Assembly: GCA_035578905.1 (NCBI GenBank)
Contig: JAQJVL010002676.1
Span: 22,588-86,587, forward strand
Length of the DNA: 64,000 bases
Direction of reading: 5' to 3'
Source of the DNA: Stictocephala bisonia
Lineage: Eukaryota > Arthropoda > Insecta > Hemiptera > Membracidae
The notes beneath the pieces were generated by a model, which was not told the DNA's origin, did not search any database, and saw only the letters and a list, made by a program, of their open reading frames with translations. The position numbers and the translations under genes are program-made. Below, one piece after another: positions 49,253 to 58,761 of this stretch (the stretch's first letter is position 1; each line of letters starts with the position of its first letter).

Positions 49253-50064
49253 TCAACTAACCCCTTTATTAACACTAACTATTCAAATTGTAATCAAGCT
49301 ATATCCATTACACAAATAACTATTCATTACTAAATAGGACACACAATACAAGATTATATACTAAACAAAAGTCATCTATATCCTAGCATAATCATATTTC
49401 CAATAAATCTAGAAAATTAGTTAAATACATATTGTATATATTTCATTTTATATTCTTCTAAAACAATAGTGCAAATCACTATAAGAGTATTCCTGGATAC
49501 CAAATACTTAAAACCATAGATCATAAAGGAAATGTTTAATCAATCTTTTGATCAGTTAACTTTGCTACTATATTACACACCTAAATCTAATATTATTGGT
49601 TTAAACATATCAACCCAAAAAGCACTACTCTCACTAATATTATAGCATTGATTATTTATCCCTAATGTTACCTACTTTACAAATATATTTCTTTTACTTA
49701 AGAATAGTGGTAACACAATAACACACATAATATCAATAACACACATAATATCATAATATTACTTAAAGCCATGCTTACAAGATAAATTGTGGTAATTTTG
49801 ATACTTATTCACATACTCATGATTAACGAAAAAAATATATATATAAAATTTTTTTTTTCACTGGTCATTGATTGGTCGTTTCACTTCTCTCTGGAGTGGA
49901 CACTTAAATCTGTTTTTAATACATGCTAATCCATGATCTTATGAGTAGAACTTTAAAATGTGAAGTCTGGATAGGTTGACACTGACACTCTCAATGTTCA
50001 CGATGATCAGTTGGGTGGTCTTTCATGTGTCGAGATCCATCCATTTATGTTTTCTAGTTCCATA

Positions 50065-50259
50065 CTAGAAGTCGGGCTGCTCTGAAGGGCTTGTAACCAT
50101 GCTGTCTGGAAGTACGTAGTATTTAATGATGCAGAACTGCATTGCACACATGATTATAAGTAGCACCATAACAATGAGTCCTAATACCATCTTGTCGTCC
50201 TCAACATAAAAACTATTGACTGCAGTGGTGTTGTAGGTGGAATTAAAGTCCCCTAACAT
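50065..50259 (-). CDS. Small single-pass membrane peptide in the gypsy 3' region
   Basis: 64 codons with a strong hydrophobic segment of about 20-25 residues (about residues 24-48, VLGLIVMVLLIIMCAMQFCI), a short polar N-terminal part with two N-x-[ST] sites (N6, N10), and a polar tail. The frame is open a further 14 codons upstream without an ATG, so it could be the last exon of a spliced product. Position after pol is where envelope genes sit, but nothing else of an envelope is visible. It may be a small accessory membrane protein, like the one at 56376-56543, or chance. Confidence 0.35.
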   Translation of the reverse strand: MLGDFNSTYNTTAVNSFYVEDDKMVLGLIVMVLLIIMCAMQFCIIKYYVLPDSMVTSPSEQPDF

Positions 50260-51130
50260 ATTGATGTAGTGGTTTAAGATGATCAGCTTCGATAGTGATT
50301 ATTAGGTGATGAGGTAGCTTTGGTAGTGGTAGCCTGCCTCTACTTGAAGGTCCGAACCCAGGTCTATTGGTAGTCACCGCAGTTCCAAATGTAGTTGATT
50401 GGATGGTGCTCCTCCTATATCAATTTCAGGTGCGTTACAACATTTTCATGGAGATGAGTGTTGAAGGTAAGTCCATTCTAGTTGTGGTGTAACCAATGGA
50501 TATATATCAGTGATCCAATGGTGGCTTTATGGTAGATAATGAAACTCCAAACACTAACTGAATAGTTTTTTCCTTTTTTTTTTTTTAAGTCCAGTGTAAC
50601 ATAATATTATATATTTAAAAATGATGTATTTAACTGTCATATTATGTAATATATACATAATTGTTAAGTAGACTCTTGCCAGATTAGTTAATTTACATTT
50701 CATTTTTTTTTCATTATTGTTATCATTACAAATAAACAAAAATGTATGAATAGCCAAAGATTAATGGTCTGAGGTAACATTATAATAAGTATAAAGTTAT
50801 ATTACTCTCCTAACTTACTAACTAACATAAATCACTTAGTACATGATTAAATAGGGTTTTTTTCCCTTGAGTATTATCATTGAGCTATTATAGGCATAAT
50901 ACGAAGGGTATAATATTTTAATATTACTGGTATCATAACATTTACATAATGACTAGATCACTCTGTTTTATTATCCTTTATTTCTACTGATAGATAACTT
51001 GTCTGCTGGTCTATTTTATATATATATTGCTACGGATTACTACTATTAATATGTATTACTATACTCTTTATTTATCAATTTCAATCGCTGTATTCTAGAA
51101 CCTCCTCTCATATGTATTTAGGATAACATA

Positions 51131-53695
51131 TTACTCAATATTTCCCTGTCGTAACCGTGATCTCGTCCGTGACGCTGGTCCCTCAGGCTCTATATTATCA
51201 ACAAGTTCTCTTACCGTTGGGACTTCCGGTTCCCATTCTCTATCTCTCGGGTCATCCGGTACATCGTCTGACATACTCTCGTCAGAGTCAAATGTAATGG
51301 GTTCTATTTCATGAACGACATCATTCACAAAATTATCCTCTACTAACAAAGGTCCATCAACCCAATTTAGTTCAACAAAATCTACATCATTACTCTGGTT
51401 ACCTGGTACATTATCTACTTCCCCTGGTACTACGTTATGGTCCTTCATAGTTTGGTCTATAACTTTGGAAATCTTATCTCGCCTACTACTTTCATTACCT
51501 ACGTTCTCAGAACATTTCTTTAATCTATTTAAATGTAAATTCGCACTTTTACCATTTATACTTATTGTATACACTAAATCGTTCAATTTATCCACCACTT
51601 GATGAGGTCCTGACCAGTAGCGTTTGAATTTTGCTTGCACTCCCCTTTTAATATCCGGATGGTACACATATACTAGATCCCCAATATTAAGTTCTAACAA
51701 TCTAGACTTCTGGTCATAATATTCTTTATTTTTTATCCTAGCCTCTTCCGTTAATCTTGCTGCTAACTCATTTGCTTCAGTCAATTTTGCAGCTAGGTCG
51801 TCGACCGACGTTTGTTTATCTCCCGAGAACGTGTAATCATCATCAGTAGGTAATCGCATTTCTCTCCCATACATAAGATAAAATGGGGATTTCTTAGTGA
51901 CTGGGTGCCTTGTATTCCTGAGTGCCATAAGCACATATGGAATATATTGATCCCAATTTCTAGTATCCTTACTTACATAATGAGACACCATAGCTGATAT
52001 GGTGCTATGTTGCCTTTCACACAGTCCGTTACTCATAGGGTGCATTACTGTTGTTTGAATTTTTGAAATTTTCATAAATCTACAAACTTCTTTAAATAAA
52101 ATTGATAGAAAATTTGTCCCACAATCAGTTAACAAATATTTCGGCACTCCTAATCGGGAAATTATAGTGGTAACAAATACTTTAGCAACTGTTTCTGCAG
52201 TTTGATCAGTTATTGGTATCGCCTCAACCCAACGTGTCGCATGGTCTATGAACGATAACAGATAGCGGTTTCCATTCTTCGTGGTTGCCAATGGTCCCAC
52301 TATGTCCATACTGACCATGTCCATAGGAACACTTACCGTCTGGAAAAGACCCATGGGTGCCGTATATCGTTTACCTGGTTTCCTTAAATTACAAGAATGA
52401 CATTTAGTTACGTACTCAGTGACGTCTTTATGCATCGTTGGCCAATAATATCGTGCTTTAATAGAGTCTAAGGTTCGTTTGATACCCTGATGACCACCAA
52501 ACACACAATCATGATGCGTTTCCATAACTCTAATTACCATACCCCTTGGAACAACTAGCTTGTTTACACCCTCATCCCGTTTATATAGCAACCCATCCAA
52601 GTCATGAATGAAATTTTCATTTGATTTTTTCAATATTTGATCAGTAATTTCTTTACAAAATGGGTCAATGCTTTGCCCTGCAATAACCGCATCACGAGAC
52701 CAAATAGGTCGGCAGATTGTTCTGATACGAGATAAAGCATCGGCGGCTTGATTCAGCTTCCCTTTACGATGTTCAACATTAAAATCGAACTCTGACAATT
52801 TAAGAGCCCATCTAGTTAATCGACTACTTGGATCCTTCAGTGAAAATATCCACTTTATGGCGGCACAATCGGTTCTTAGAGTAAAACGATTTCCGTACAG
52901 ATAACACCTCCATGCCTTAGTGAGCATAACAACAGCGAGTAATTCTCTTTCCGTAGCGGAATAATTTTGCTCACTTTTTGATAGTGTTTTTGAAAAATAC
53001 GCAATGGGACGCTCCCCATCGTCATATTCTTGGCTAAGAATCCCGCCAGCACAGTAAAGGCTACAATCGCTGGTCACTATGAATGGCTTATCAAACTGTG
53101 GATAAGATAACACTGGTGGTGTTGTGAGTGCATTCTTCATCGTTTGAAAAGCATTGTCTTGCCGTTCCGTCCATTCAAACTTCCTATTCTTTTTAGTCAA
53201 GTCTGTCAATGGTTTTACAATTTCTGAAAAACCGTTAACAAATCGTCGATAGAATGAGCATAAACCTATGAACGACCGAACATCTCTAATGTTACGAGGC
53301 ACAGGGTAATTTACGACTGCACTTATCTTATCGTTTTCCGGTCTAACTCCCTCCTCTCCTATTACATGACCTAGGTAGTGAACTTCTTTTTGTGCAAACA
53401 CACACTTCTCAGGCTGACACACTAAGTTTGCAGATTTAAGTCTCTGTAGGACCTCCCTTAAATTACACGCATGTTCTTCGATTGTTTTACCAATTATTAA
53501 AATATCATCGAGGTACACAAGAGCTCTCGTCCCTTTGAGACCAGTTAAAATTGAGTCCATAACACGCTGGAATGTAAGTGGGGCCGAACAAAGTCCGAAT
53601 GGAAGTCTTTTAAATTGATATAATCCCTCTTCCGTAACAAAGGCTGTTTTATGCCGATCCTCTTTCGCTACTTTTATCTGCCAATACCCACTCAT
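51131..53695 (-). CDS. pol: Gypsy pol, distal part: RT (C-terminal), RNase H, integrase
   Basis: 854 codons from the first ATG after the internal stop, in the same frame as 53792-55240, so it is one pol gene split by a nonsense codon. The RT active site YLDD is at residues 61-64. RNase H has D210, E249, D276 and D319 (DAL). Integrase has an HHCC zinc region (H394/H395 to C432, C435) and a DD35E core: D464 (SMDIVG), D524 (TDCG) and E560, with 35 residues between the last two. A GPY/F-type region (YWSGPHQVV) follows near 700, then an acidic tail ending in basic SRTRSRLRQ. The products copy the RNA to DNA and insert it. The ATG is not the natural start; the protein would normally be cut from a Gag-Pro-Pol precursor. 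Confidence 0.95.
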   Translation of the reverse strand: MSGYWQIKVAKEDRHKTAFVTEEGLYQFKRLPFGLCSAPLTFQRVMDSILTGLKGTRALVYLDDILIIGKTIEEHACNLREVLQRLKSANLVCQPEKCVFAQKEVHYLGHVIGEEGVRPENDKISAVVNYPVPRNIRDVRSFIGLCSFYRRFVNGFSEIVKPLTDLTKKNRKFEWTERQDNAFQTMKNALTTPPVLSYPQFDKPFIVTSDCSLYCAGGILSQEYDDGERPIAYFSKTLSKSEQNYSATERELLAVVMLTKAWRCYLYGNRFTLRTDCAAIKWIFSLKDPSSRLTRWALKLSEFDFNVEHRKGKLNQAADALSRIRTICRPIWSRDAVIAGQSIDPFCKEITDQILKKSNENFIHDLDGLLYKRDEGVNKLVVPRGMVIRVMETHHDCVFGGHQGIKRTLDSIKARYYWPTMHKDVTEYVTKCHSCNLRKPGKRYTAPMGLFQTVSVPMDMVSMDIVGPLATTKNGNRYLLSFIDHATRWVEAIPITDQTAETVAKVFVTTIISRLGVPKYLLTDCGTNFLSILFKEVCRFMKISKIQTTVMHPMSNGLCERQHSTISAMVSHYVSKDTRNWDQYIPYVLMALRNTRHPVTKKSPFYLMYGREMRLPTDDDYTFSGDKQTSVDDLAAKLTEANELAARLTEEARIKNKEYYDQKSRLLELNIGDLVYVYHPDIKRGVQAKFKRYWSGPHQVVDKLNDLVYTISINGKSANLHLNRLKKCSENVGNESSRRDKISKVIDQTMKDHNVVPGEVDNVPGNQSNDVDFVELNWVDGPLLVEDNFVNDVVHEIEPITFDSDESMSDDVPDDPRDREWEPEVPTVRELVDNIEPEGPASRTRSRLRQGNIE

Positions 53696-53791
53696 TAAAT
53701 CACAAACTGAAAAATATTTACAACCCCCTAAAACATCTAATGTCCCCTGTAAATTTGGAATAGGATAAGAATCCTTCCTTGTTACTGAATT

Positions 53792-53794
53792 TTA
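53792..53794 (-). other. In-frame nonsense codon inside RT
   Basis: The codon is TAA on the minus strand, directly after the FRA residues of a highly conserved RT box in which a hydrophobic residue is expected. Reading resumes normally after it, so one base change explains it. It may be a real mutation, an allele or an assembly error. Confidence 0.85.
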
Positions 53795-55188
53795 AGCACG
53801 AAAATCCACACACAGCCTCCACGACGGCTTATAGTCAGGTTCAGCATCGACTGGCTTTTTCTTTAACACTAAAACGATTGGTGCACTCCAGGCGCTGTCA
53901 CTTGGTTCAATTACATCCTTCATTATCATGTCATTGATCTGTTCCCTAACAACTTCTTTTTGCACATGAGGCAATCGGTATGGACGTTTTCTAATTGGAG
54001 CTGCTTCACCTGTATATATATTGTGTTCTATTCTGTTAGTGCATCCTAATGCTCTCTTCCCATCATAAAATACGTCACTAAAATCAGTTAAAACTTTGCG
54101 GATTATTTCCCTCTCCCTTTCTTCTAAATGCGCAATTTTCCTCTCAATTAACTCCTCAATATTTACCACTTCTTTACCTAAAACCCCAACAACTACGGCA
54201 GGCCCCTTACTGTCCTGAGAGTCATCATTGGACTCACGACCGTAACTTGCTGTGTTCTCAACACTCACAGGTACTGCGGACTGACTGCCCTGTCCAGTTA
54301 CCTTGGGTATGAAACTTATTCCATTTACACGAGGTAGTACGAGCTCTCGGCTTCTATACTCCTCCTCAAGCACACATACATTCACTCTATCACAATCATT
54401 CACAATGGGGATCGCTATGGCCACTCGCTCCCCTTTTCCTAAACTCAGAGCCTCTTTGCTCACGTTGATCAACTGATACATTACACTGTATACCACGGTA
54501 TCACCCTTGACACCTGGTTCCTTGAAAACTCTACTTACTACATGCGCTCCATAAACACCTGATATTCCCAAATCTAGTGGTTGGGAATATACCATTTCTG
54601 GATACTTCAGACCTCTTGAACTTGGACATGTCTTTAACACTGCTCTAAATCTAATTTCATTATTTGGTTCCAGAACTAACTGCTCTGATGTGACTACTCC
54701 CCAAACTACCTTCTTAGAGGGCGGGTTAGCTACTCCCTCCCCTTCAGAATGCTCCTCCTCCTCCCTCATGCTAACATTCACTCCAGCAAACTCTATTTTC
54801 TCATCTTTAAAATCTATTATCGCCCCTAATTGCCTCAATATGTCTAATCCTAGAATCCCTTCATATGGTATTTGTAACTTTCTACTAACCCTAAACATTA
54901 TTGGATAGTTATTACCCTCTATACTAATCACCATATTCTGTACACCTAAAATTTCTAGGTTATTCCCTGTTACACCCTTTACTTCATCCCTGGTAGGAAA
55001 TATCGGTTGACTACTGACGCCCTCCTTTATTAACGATAAAACAGCTCCTGAATCCACTAATAGCACTACTTCTTTATTCTCAATTAACCCTACTACTGTC
55101 AGGTCCCCATTAGTGGTGGTTGTTAAACTAGGTACAAACAACTGCTTATCGTTTATGTTTTTAGCTGGTCCGATAGGCGGACGCCTAT

Positions 55189-56304
55189 CTAAACTACCGG
55201 ACCCCTCATGTTTCCCTGATTCATCTTTGGCTTCGGACACTGTTTAGCAAAATGTCCTTTGTCGCGACAGTTAAAACACTCCATCTCAGCAGGAGTACTC
55301 CTCACCCCTTGGTTACGCGGTGAGTTTCGATATAAATTTTGACTATTTCCAGGCCGTCCTGACTCTTGAGAGTGATGACCAGGAAATTGACTTGACTGTG
55401 AATTCTGATAAAACGTGTTTGCATTTCTACGGTGTGTGGCATTTTGACCCCCACGACTATGAAACCAATTAGCCTGATTACTTACATTGGGCTGTCCCCT
55501 TCCGCGACCGAAGTTGGACACGCGCTTAGGTGAGCGGCAATCACGAGCTAAATGGCCTGCCCGATTACAATTATAACAAGTTGACAAAGTTGAAAAAAAC
55601 GCCTTTGGTTCTCGGACTGGGTGGCTACGTTCATCTGCGAACACCATTATAGCATACTGCACTGCATCATCCCATGATTCCGGAAAGCGGTGACGAGTAA
55701 CTTGTCCCGTGACTCCACTGAGGCCATGTAAAAATGCATGAAGCATTCTTTTCTCCGCCTCCTCCTGAACCACTCTTTGTTCAATCGGATTGGCCCGAGG
55801 AGTAATTGTTAACGTGCCCAAGCGTCTTATCCGATCTGCAAACGCTTCCACACTTTCACCCCTTTGTTGGATTGCATTTGAAAGATTTGCATAGTGAAAC
55901 TGTTGTGTATGTTTCCCTGTAAAACGGTCAACAACTTGCTTCTTGATTTCGTCATAATTAGCTTCCTGCCCCAGTAAGTCTAGTAATGTTGACAAGAAAG
56001 TCGCAGCTGGACCCTTCACCTTCATTTGTAATATTCTTACCATGTCATCTTTTGCCCAACGGCCTGTAGCCGCAGCATTTTCAAAATTTCGAAAGAAATC
56101 CTTGACCGATAGGCCAGTACCATCTCCTCTAAAAATCTCGATTAAATTCGCTACTGAGAGGTCAATTAGTCGGGCTGGAGCTACCTGTTGCACCTGAGGT
56201 GCTGCAGGTACCACATTGTTTCCTCCCACTCCTTCATTGTCCGGTTCATCTTGTTCTCTAAGCCTAAGAGGTGGCAAGGGTAAAGCAGGTGGAGATCGCT
56301 GCAT
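55189..56304 (-). CDS. gag: Gypsy Gag with two zinc knuckles
   Basis: 371 codons. There is a Pro-rich N-terminus (1-45), a capsid-like helical region (about 50-230) with the QRGESVEAFADRIRRLG segment typical of Ty3/gypsy Gag, and a basic Arg/Asn/Gln-rich stretch. Two CCHC knuckles follow: CYNCNRAGHLARDC (243-256) and CFNCRDKGHFAKQC (343-356), both C-x2-C-x4-H-x4-C. Gag forms the particle and packages the RNA. The start at 56304 is the first ATG of the frame, 71 nt after the small membrane ORF. The 3' end overlaps the protease frame. The reading frame is intact. Confidence 0.95.
   Translation of the reverse strand: MQRSPPALPLPPLRLREQDEPDNEGVGGNNVVPAAPQVQQVAPARLIDLSVANLIEIFRGDGTGLSVKDFFRNFENAAATGRWAKDDMVRILQMKVKGPAATFLSTLLDLLGQEANYDEIKKQVVDRFTGKHTQQFHYANLSNAIQQRGESVEAFADRIRRLGTLTITPRANPIEQRVVQEEAEKRMLHAFLHGLSGVTGQVTRHRFPESWDDAVQYAIMVFADERSHPVREPKAFFSTLSTCYNCNRAGHLARDCRSPKRVSNFGRGRGQPNVSNQANWFHSRGGQNATHRRNANTFYQNSQSSQFPGHHSQESGRPGNSQNLYRNSPRNQGVRSTPAEMECFNCRDKGHFAKQCPKPKMNQGNMRGPVV
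55210..55216 (-). promoter_or_regulatory. -1 ribosomal frameshift heptamer GGGAAAC
   Basis: In the gag/pro overlap the gag frame reads CAG-GGA-AAC-ATG. G-GGA-AAC is a perfect X-XXY-YYZ slippery site in the zero frame. Slipping back one base leads directly into the protease frame. The downstream stimulatory structure could not be assessed by eye. Confidence 0.8.
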
Positions 56305-56375
56305 GATTCTAATTTATCCTATTCTATTACTAAATATGTAACGTACAGCTTACCGTCTATTATTGTTATTTAAGC

Positions 56376-56543
56376 CTAATGATCCACTGACGATTTTTCT
56401 GAAAAATTCTCTAAAATAATTTCTTTCGCGTAACACCGCAAGATATGATATGACTCAGTAAACAACAATATAGCGGCCACAACTACCCCGACTCCAATTA
56501 CAATCCCTACTAGGAAGGCCAGGATATTCTTTACCAAACCCAT
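56376..56543 (-). CDS. uORF5: 55-aa single-pass membrane peptide
   Basis: It begins MGLVKNILAFLVG, followed by an unbroken hydrophobic run to about residue 28 (IVIGVGVVVAAILLF), then a polar tail with one Cys (SYHILRCYAKEI). The form is a signal-anchor or small membrane protein. The ATG is 5 nt after the stop of the preceding ORF and the stop lies 71 nt before gag, so it fits the tight one-strand series. I do not recognise it. A membrane span this clean is less likely by chance than a random AT-rich frame, since the codons use GTA/GGA/GCC and not just TTT/ATT. Confidence 0.5.
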   Translation of the reverse strand: MGLVKNILAFLVGIVIGVGVVVAAILLFTESYHILRCYAKEIILENFSEKSSVDH

Positions 56544-56548
56544 TAAAG

Positions 56549-56743
56549 TTAGTCAATAAAATCAATTATTATCTGTGTTACCCTAACTCTAATCACATTA
56601 CTTTCGTCCGTGTAATTCGAACGACCGTTAATGTATCTTTCAATAATACGCTGCACTAAAGTCCTCAATAAGGTCTCACAGCCTTCTAAGATAAGGTCAG
56701 GGTTAGCAATCGGGAGATAGTATGGACTACTTCCTTGACTCAT
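56549..56743 (-). CDS. uORF4: 64-aa protein of unknown function
   Basis: No known family. Predicted mainly helical in the middle (NPDLILEGCETLLRTLVQRI), followed by VIRVRVTQIIIDFID. It starts 24 nt after uORF3 ends and lies in the same frame as uORF2 and uORF3. It could therefore be a separate small protein, or part of a longer frame cut by stops. Balanced amino-acid composition and similar base use to gag favour coding. Confidence 0.45.
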   Translation of the reverse strand: MSQGSSPYYLPIANPDLILEGCETLLRTLVQRIIERYINGRSNYTDESNVIRVRVTQIIIDFID

Positions 56744-56767
56744 TGATAACAGGGACTATTGTTTGTC

Positions 56768-57064
56768 TTACTGTCCATGTATCCAACGCTCCATGATCAT
56801 TCGGGTTTTAATGAGACCCTGAATCTGAACCCAAAAACCTGGGGTTGCGAGCATAACATCCAATACATCTAAATAAAGATCCTTTGTAAGCTGTGCAACA
56901 TTCGATATCCCTAGTACTCGTGCAAGGTCTCCTATCATATTCTCCGGCATTAACTCAACCAACACCCTCACAACTTCTAATTCCACGCCAGGTAAGCTCT
57001 CAAACGGTGTTGACGTAATTTCTTCCGAAATCCTAGCTAACGCCTGCTCTGGTAGTTCCGTCAT
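56768..57064 (-). CDS. uORF3: 98-aa acidic helical protein, unknown
   Basis: No known family. Sequence such as LPEQALARISEEITS and LEVVRVLVELMPENMIGDLA, with regular Leu/Val/Ile spacing, predicts an all-helical fold. It is Glu-rich and Lys-poor. Third-position base use is mixed, unlike the surrounding AT-rich spacer. Between LTR and gag the usual expectation is a non-coding leader with primer site and packaging signal, so a frame like this is unexpected. Confidence 0.5.
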   Translation of the reverse strand: MTELPEQALARISEEITSTPFESLPGVELEVVRVLVELMPENMIGDLARVLGISNVAQLTKDLYLDVLDVMLATPGFWVQIQGLIKTRMIMERWIHGQ

Positions 57065-57226
57065 GTGAATAACTAGTACTTCCTGACATGTTATTCTAGC
57101 TAATACTTAATAGTGTAACTCCTTACTATTTAAACACAAAATGTACCAAGCAACAGTAATATCATAAACTCTGTGATTTGTATTTTTAGTTGTCCCCAAG
57201 CGTTCACACAAATCTTTACAATACGT

Positions 57227-57529
57227 CTAATTCTTCCTTCTAGGTACGTCATATATAATTTCTGGCACCGACTCACAAACTTTTACTTGCTTAACCCCTG
57301 ATTTTAGAGTGTTACTACTACTGTCTATCACCACCCTCTCTGTTACGGGAGGTGATACTGTCGGTTGTACGTGTTCGTAGTGTGCGGTAATTATGGCTAC
57401 CCTCGTCCCAATTTTGGTATAAAGCTCAGACTTAAATTCTGTTTTCTCAATGGTCTTTTCACTAGGAGGCCTACCAAAAGGTCGTTTCTCCATAAATATT
57501 TCGGGCTCCCTCTGACTCGATTTTCCCAA
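57227..57529 (-). CDS. uORF2: 100-aa basic/hydrophilic protein, unknown
   Basis: Hydrophilic, with many Lys/Glu/Arg and Pro residues (EKRPFGRPPSEKTIEKTEFK, then PTVSPPVTERVV), ending basic (VPRRKN). It is probably partly disordered. There is no known motif beyond a GRPP-type AT-hook-like word, which is too short to assign. It starts 32 nt after uORF1 ends. Confidence 0.45.
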   Translation of the reverse strand: MGKSSQREPEIFMEKRPFGRPPSEKTIEKTEFKSELYTKIGTRVAIITAHYEHVQPTVSPPVTERVVIDSSSNTLKSGVKQVKVCESVPEIIYDVPRRKN

Positions 57530-57561
57530 CTTAGATCCCAGGTTGAGAAAACACTTCCCTC

Positions 57562-57879
57562 TTACAACGTTATTTTAAATGATTGTACTAGTACCGCGAC
57601 ATTCCTCTTTTGATATATTGTCACTGATTCCGACTCAGCCCTGCTGACAAATTCTCTAACCAGCCACTTCAAGTTTTTCTTTGATTTATAATACTCTACA
57701 CCTGTCGTTTGATACCGTGAATTTGCTAAAATTCCAGCTAAAACTTCTTCTCGAAATTCAAACCCATCTGCTGTATTTATACCAATCCACAAAACAACTT
57801 CCCTAGACTTTCCTATGTAATTATAATACACTGATCTTCTTAAATTTTCTAAAAACCCTTGTATTTTCCTTGGATACAT
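57562..57879 (-). CDS. uORF1: 105-aa protein of unknown function, first after the 5' LTR
   Basis: Begins MYPRKIQGFLENLRRS about 125 nt after the primer site. The centre has a beta-like segment (EVVLWIGI) and a mixed helical region (FREEVLAGILANSRYQTTG, then KKNLKWLVREFVSRAE), ending in a basic/beta segment (RNVAVLVQSF). The composition is that of a folded soluble protein. I recognise no family. As the first ORF on the genomic RNA it would be the easiest of the five to translate. Confidence 0.5.
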   Translation of the reverse strand: MYPRKIQGFLENLRRSVYYNYIGKSREVVLWIGINTADGFEFREEVLAGILANSRYQTTGVEYYKSKKNLKWLVREFVSRAESESVTIYQKRNVAVLVQSFKITL

Positions 57880-58004
57880 ATGTTAATTACTACTTATATT
57901 TATACACTATATCTATTGACCATTAATCTTTGCTTTGGGCTTCCAACTCTACTTCTCTACTACTATGGTCCCTTAATAATAAATTCCTGATTACGCCAGG
58001 ATAG

Positions 58005-58022
58005 ATCCCACTTCTGACACCA
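58005..58022 (-). promoter_or_regulatory. Primer-binding site, tRNA-Leu type
   Basis: On the minus strand TGGTGTCAGAAGTGGGAT lies 4 nt after the 5' LTR end. It is complementary to ATCCCACTTCTGACACCA, a typical tRNA-Leu 3' end including CCA. It marks the start of minus-strand DNA synthesis and confirms the element's orientation. Confidence 0.85.
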
Positions 58023-58026
58023 AATT

Positions 58027-58761
58027 TGTCATGCGGCGAGTGGGTAGACACCGCGGTCAGGTATTTACTCAGTGAATACTAGTATTTACTTTGATTAATG
58101 ACATTTATTAAGACAGGCTAATACCAAGAACACAGGATTATAAAAGATTAGAACAATATGTTACTCCGATACGAGGCTAAAACAGTTAATTAACTACCTA
58201 CAGCATCAAGGAATGCTCAACACATTTATTATTCATTACTAGCTCCACTATGAGCGTTCATAGTAGTTATGTTAGAAAAATAGAGTTGGTAAAATTTAGA
58301 CTGGAAAGCTATGAAATTATGTTGAAGTTAATACATCATCAATACTAATATGGCTTGATCCAACCTGGCAGAGTCTACTTACATGAGAGCTCTCAGTGGC
58401 TACCGTGCTCAGCGCAACATGACAACTGACTCGATATTCGGGCTCCTCAGAGCATCGGATAAAATCCCCTCTTTTGTCACCAAGATGACATTAATACCTT
58501 ATTTGGTCATTCTCCAGAACAAAGGATTCTTATTGGTCGTGGCTTTTGAGACCAGTAAACCAGCACACAGGATGTGCGCACTTCCTCCGGACGGTCTAAT
58601 TCTGTATTTGTGGAATATTACAACTTTTCCTTGATTCTTTTATTTCTTAAAATGTGAATAAAAATTAACACCAAAGTATCGTATATTTTAATTATCAATA
58701 TTGTTTCTGAATTCATTAGTATATTATGCTGTTCATATACAGGTAGTGCCAGAACACTACA
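58027..58761 (-). repeat. 5' LTR (735 bp)
   Basis: Offset from the 3' LTR is a constant 10688 bp until a 6-bp insertion near the outer end. Starts TGTAGTG, ends ATGACA. A short hairpin (TAGTG...CACTA) sits at the very start. It should hold promoter and polyadenylation signals. AATAAA-type words occur in the first third, but no single promoter can be fixed by eye. Confidence 0.95.

Larger units (their letters stand above)
48081..51130 (-). other. Region between pol and 3' LTR, no recognisable env
   Basis: About 3 kb inside the gypsy element. In sense orientation it has only one notable frame (50065-50259, membrane peptide). No frame of envelope size or with a furin-type or fusion-peptide pattern was seen. 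It is mostly AT-rich, except for a GC-rich block at about 48890-49200 that carries an antisense open frame. It may be long untranslated sequence, decayed accessory coding or a captured insert. Confidence 0.6.
53792..55240 (-). pseudogene. pol: Gypsy protease and N-terminal RT, ended by a premature stop
   Basis: 482 codons. The retroviral-type aspartic protease has its active site DSGA at residues 63-66 and a typical hydrophobic flank. The linker leads to the RT fingers (KRPYRLP, near 418) and stops inside the conserved LCVDFRA box. The TAA at 53794-53792 (minus) falls where the frame would continue directly into 53695-51131 without a shift. The 5' end overlaps gag by 52 nt in the -1 frame, and GGGAAAC in the overlap supports -1 ribosomal frameshifting instead of independent initiation at 55240. 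Confidence 0.93.
47339..58761 (-). mobile_element. Near-complete Ty3/gypsy LTR retrotransposon, 11.4 kb, recent insertion
   Basis: Order on the minus strand: 5' LTR (58761-58027), primer site, five small ORFs, gag, protease-RT, RNase H-integrase, a 3-kb region, polypurine tract, 3' LTR (48067-47339). It is flanked by ATCC (47335-47338 and 58762-58765). Integrase lies after RT/RNase H, the Ty3/gypsy order. By eye the LTRs differ by one base (C/A near 47434 and 58122) and one 6-bp indel near the outer end, so the insertion is young. One in-frame stop in RT is the only clear coding lesion. The element is long for the group because of extra sequence before gag and after pol. Confidence 0.95.

Noticed and set aside
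54690..54908. 72-codon plus-strand ORF in the protease region
   Set aside because: Shadow of the intact protease frame on the minus strand.
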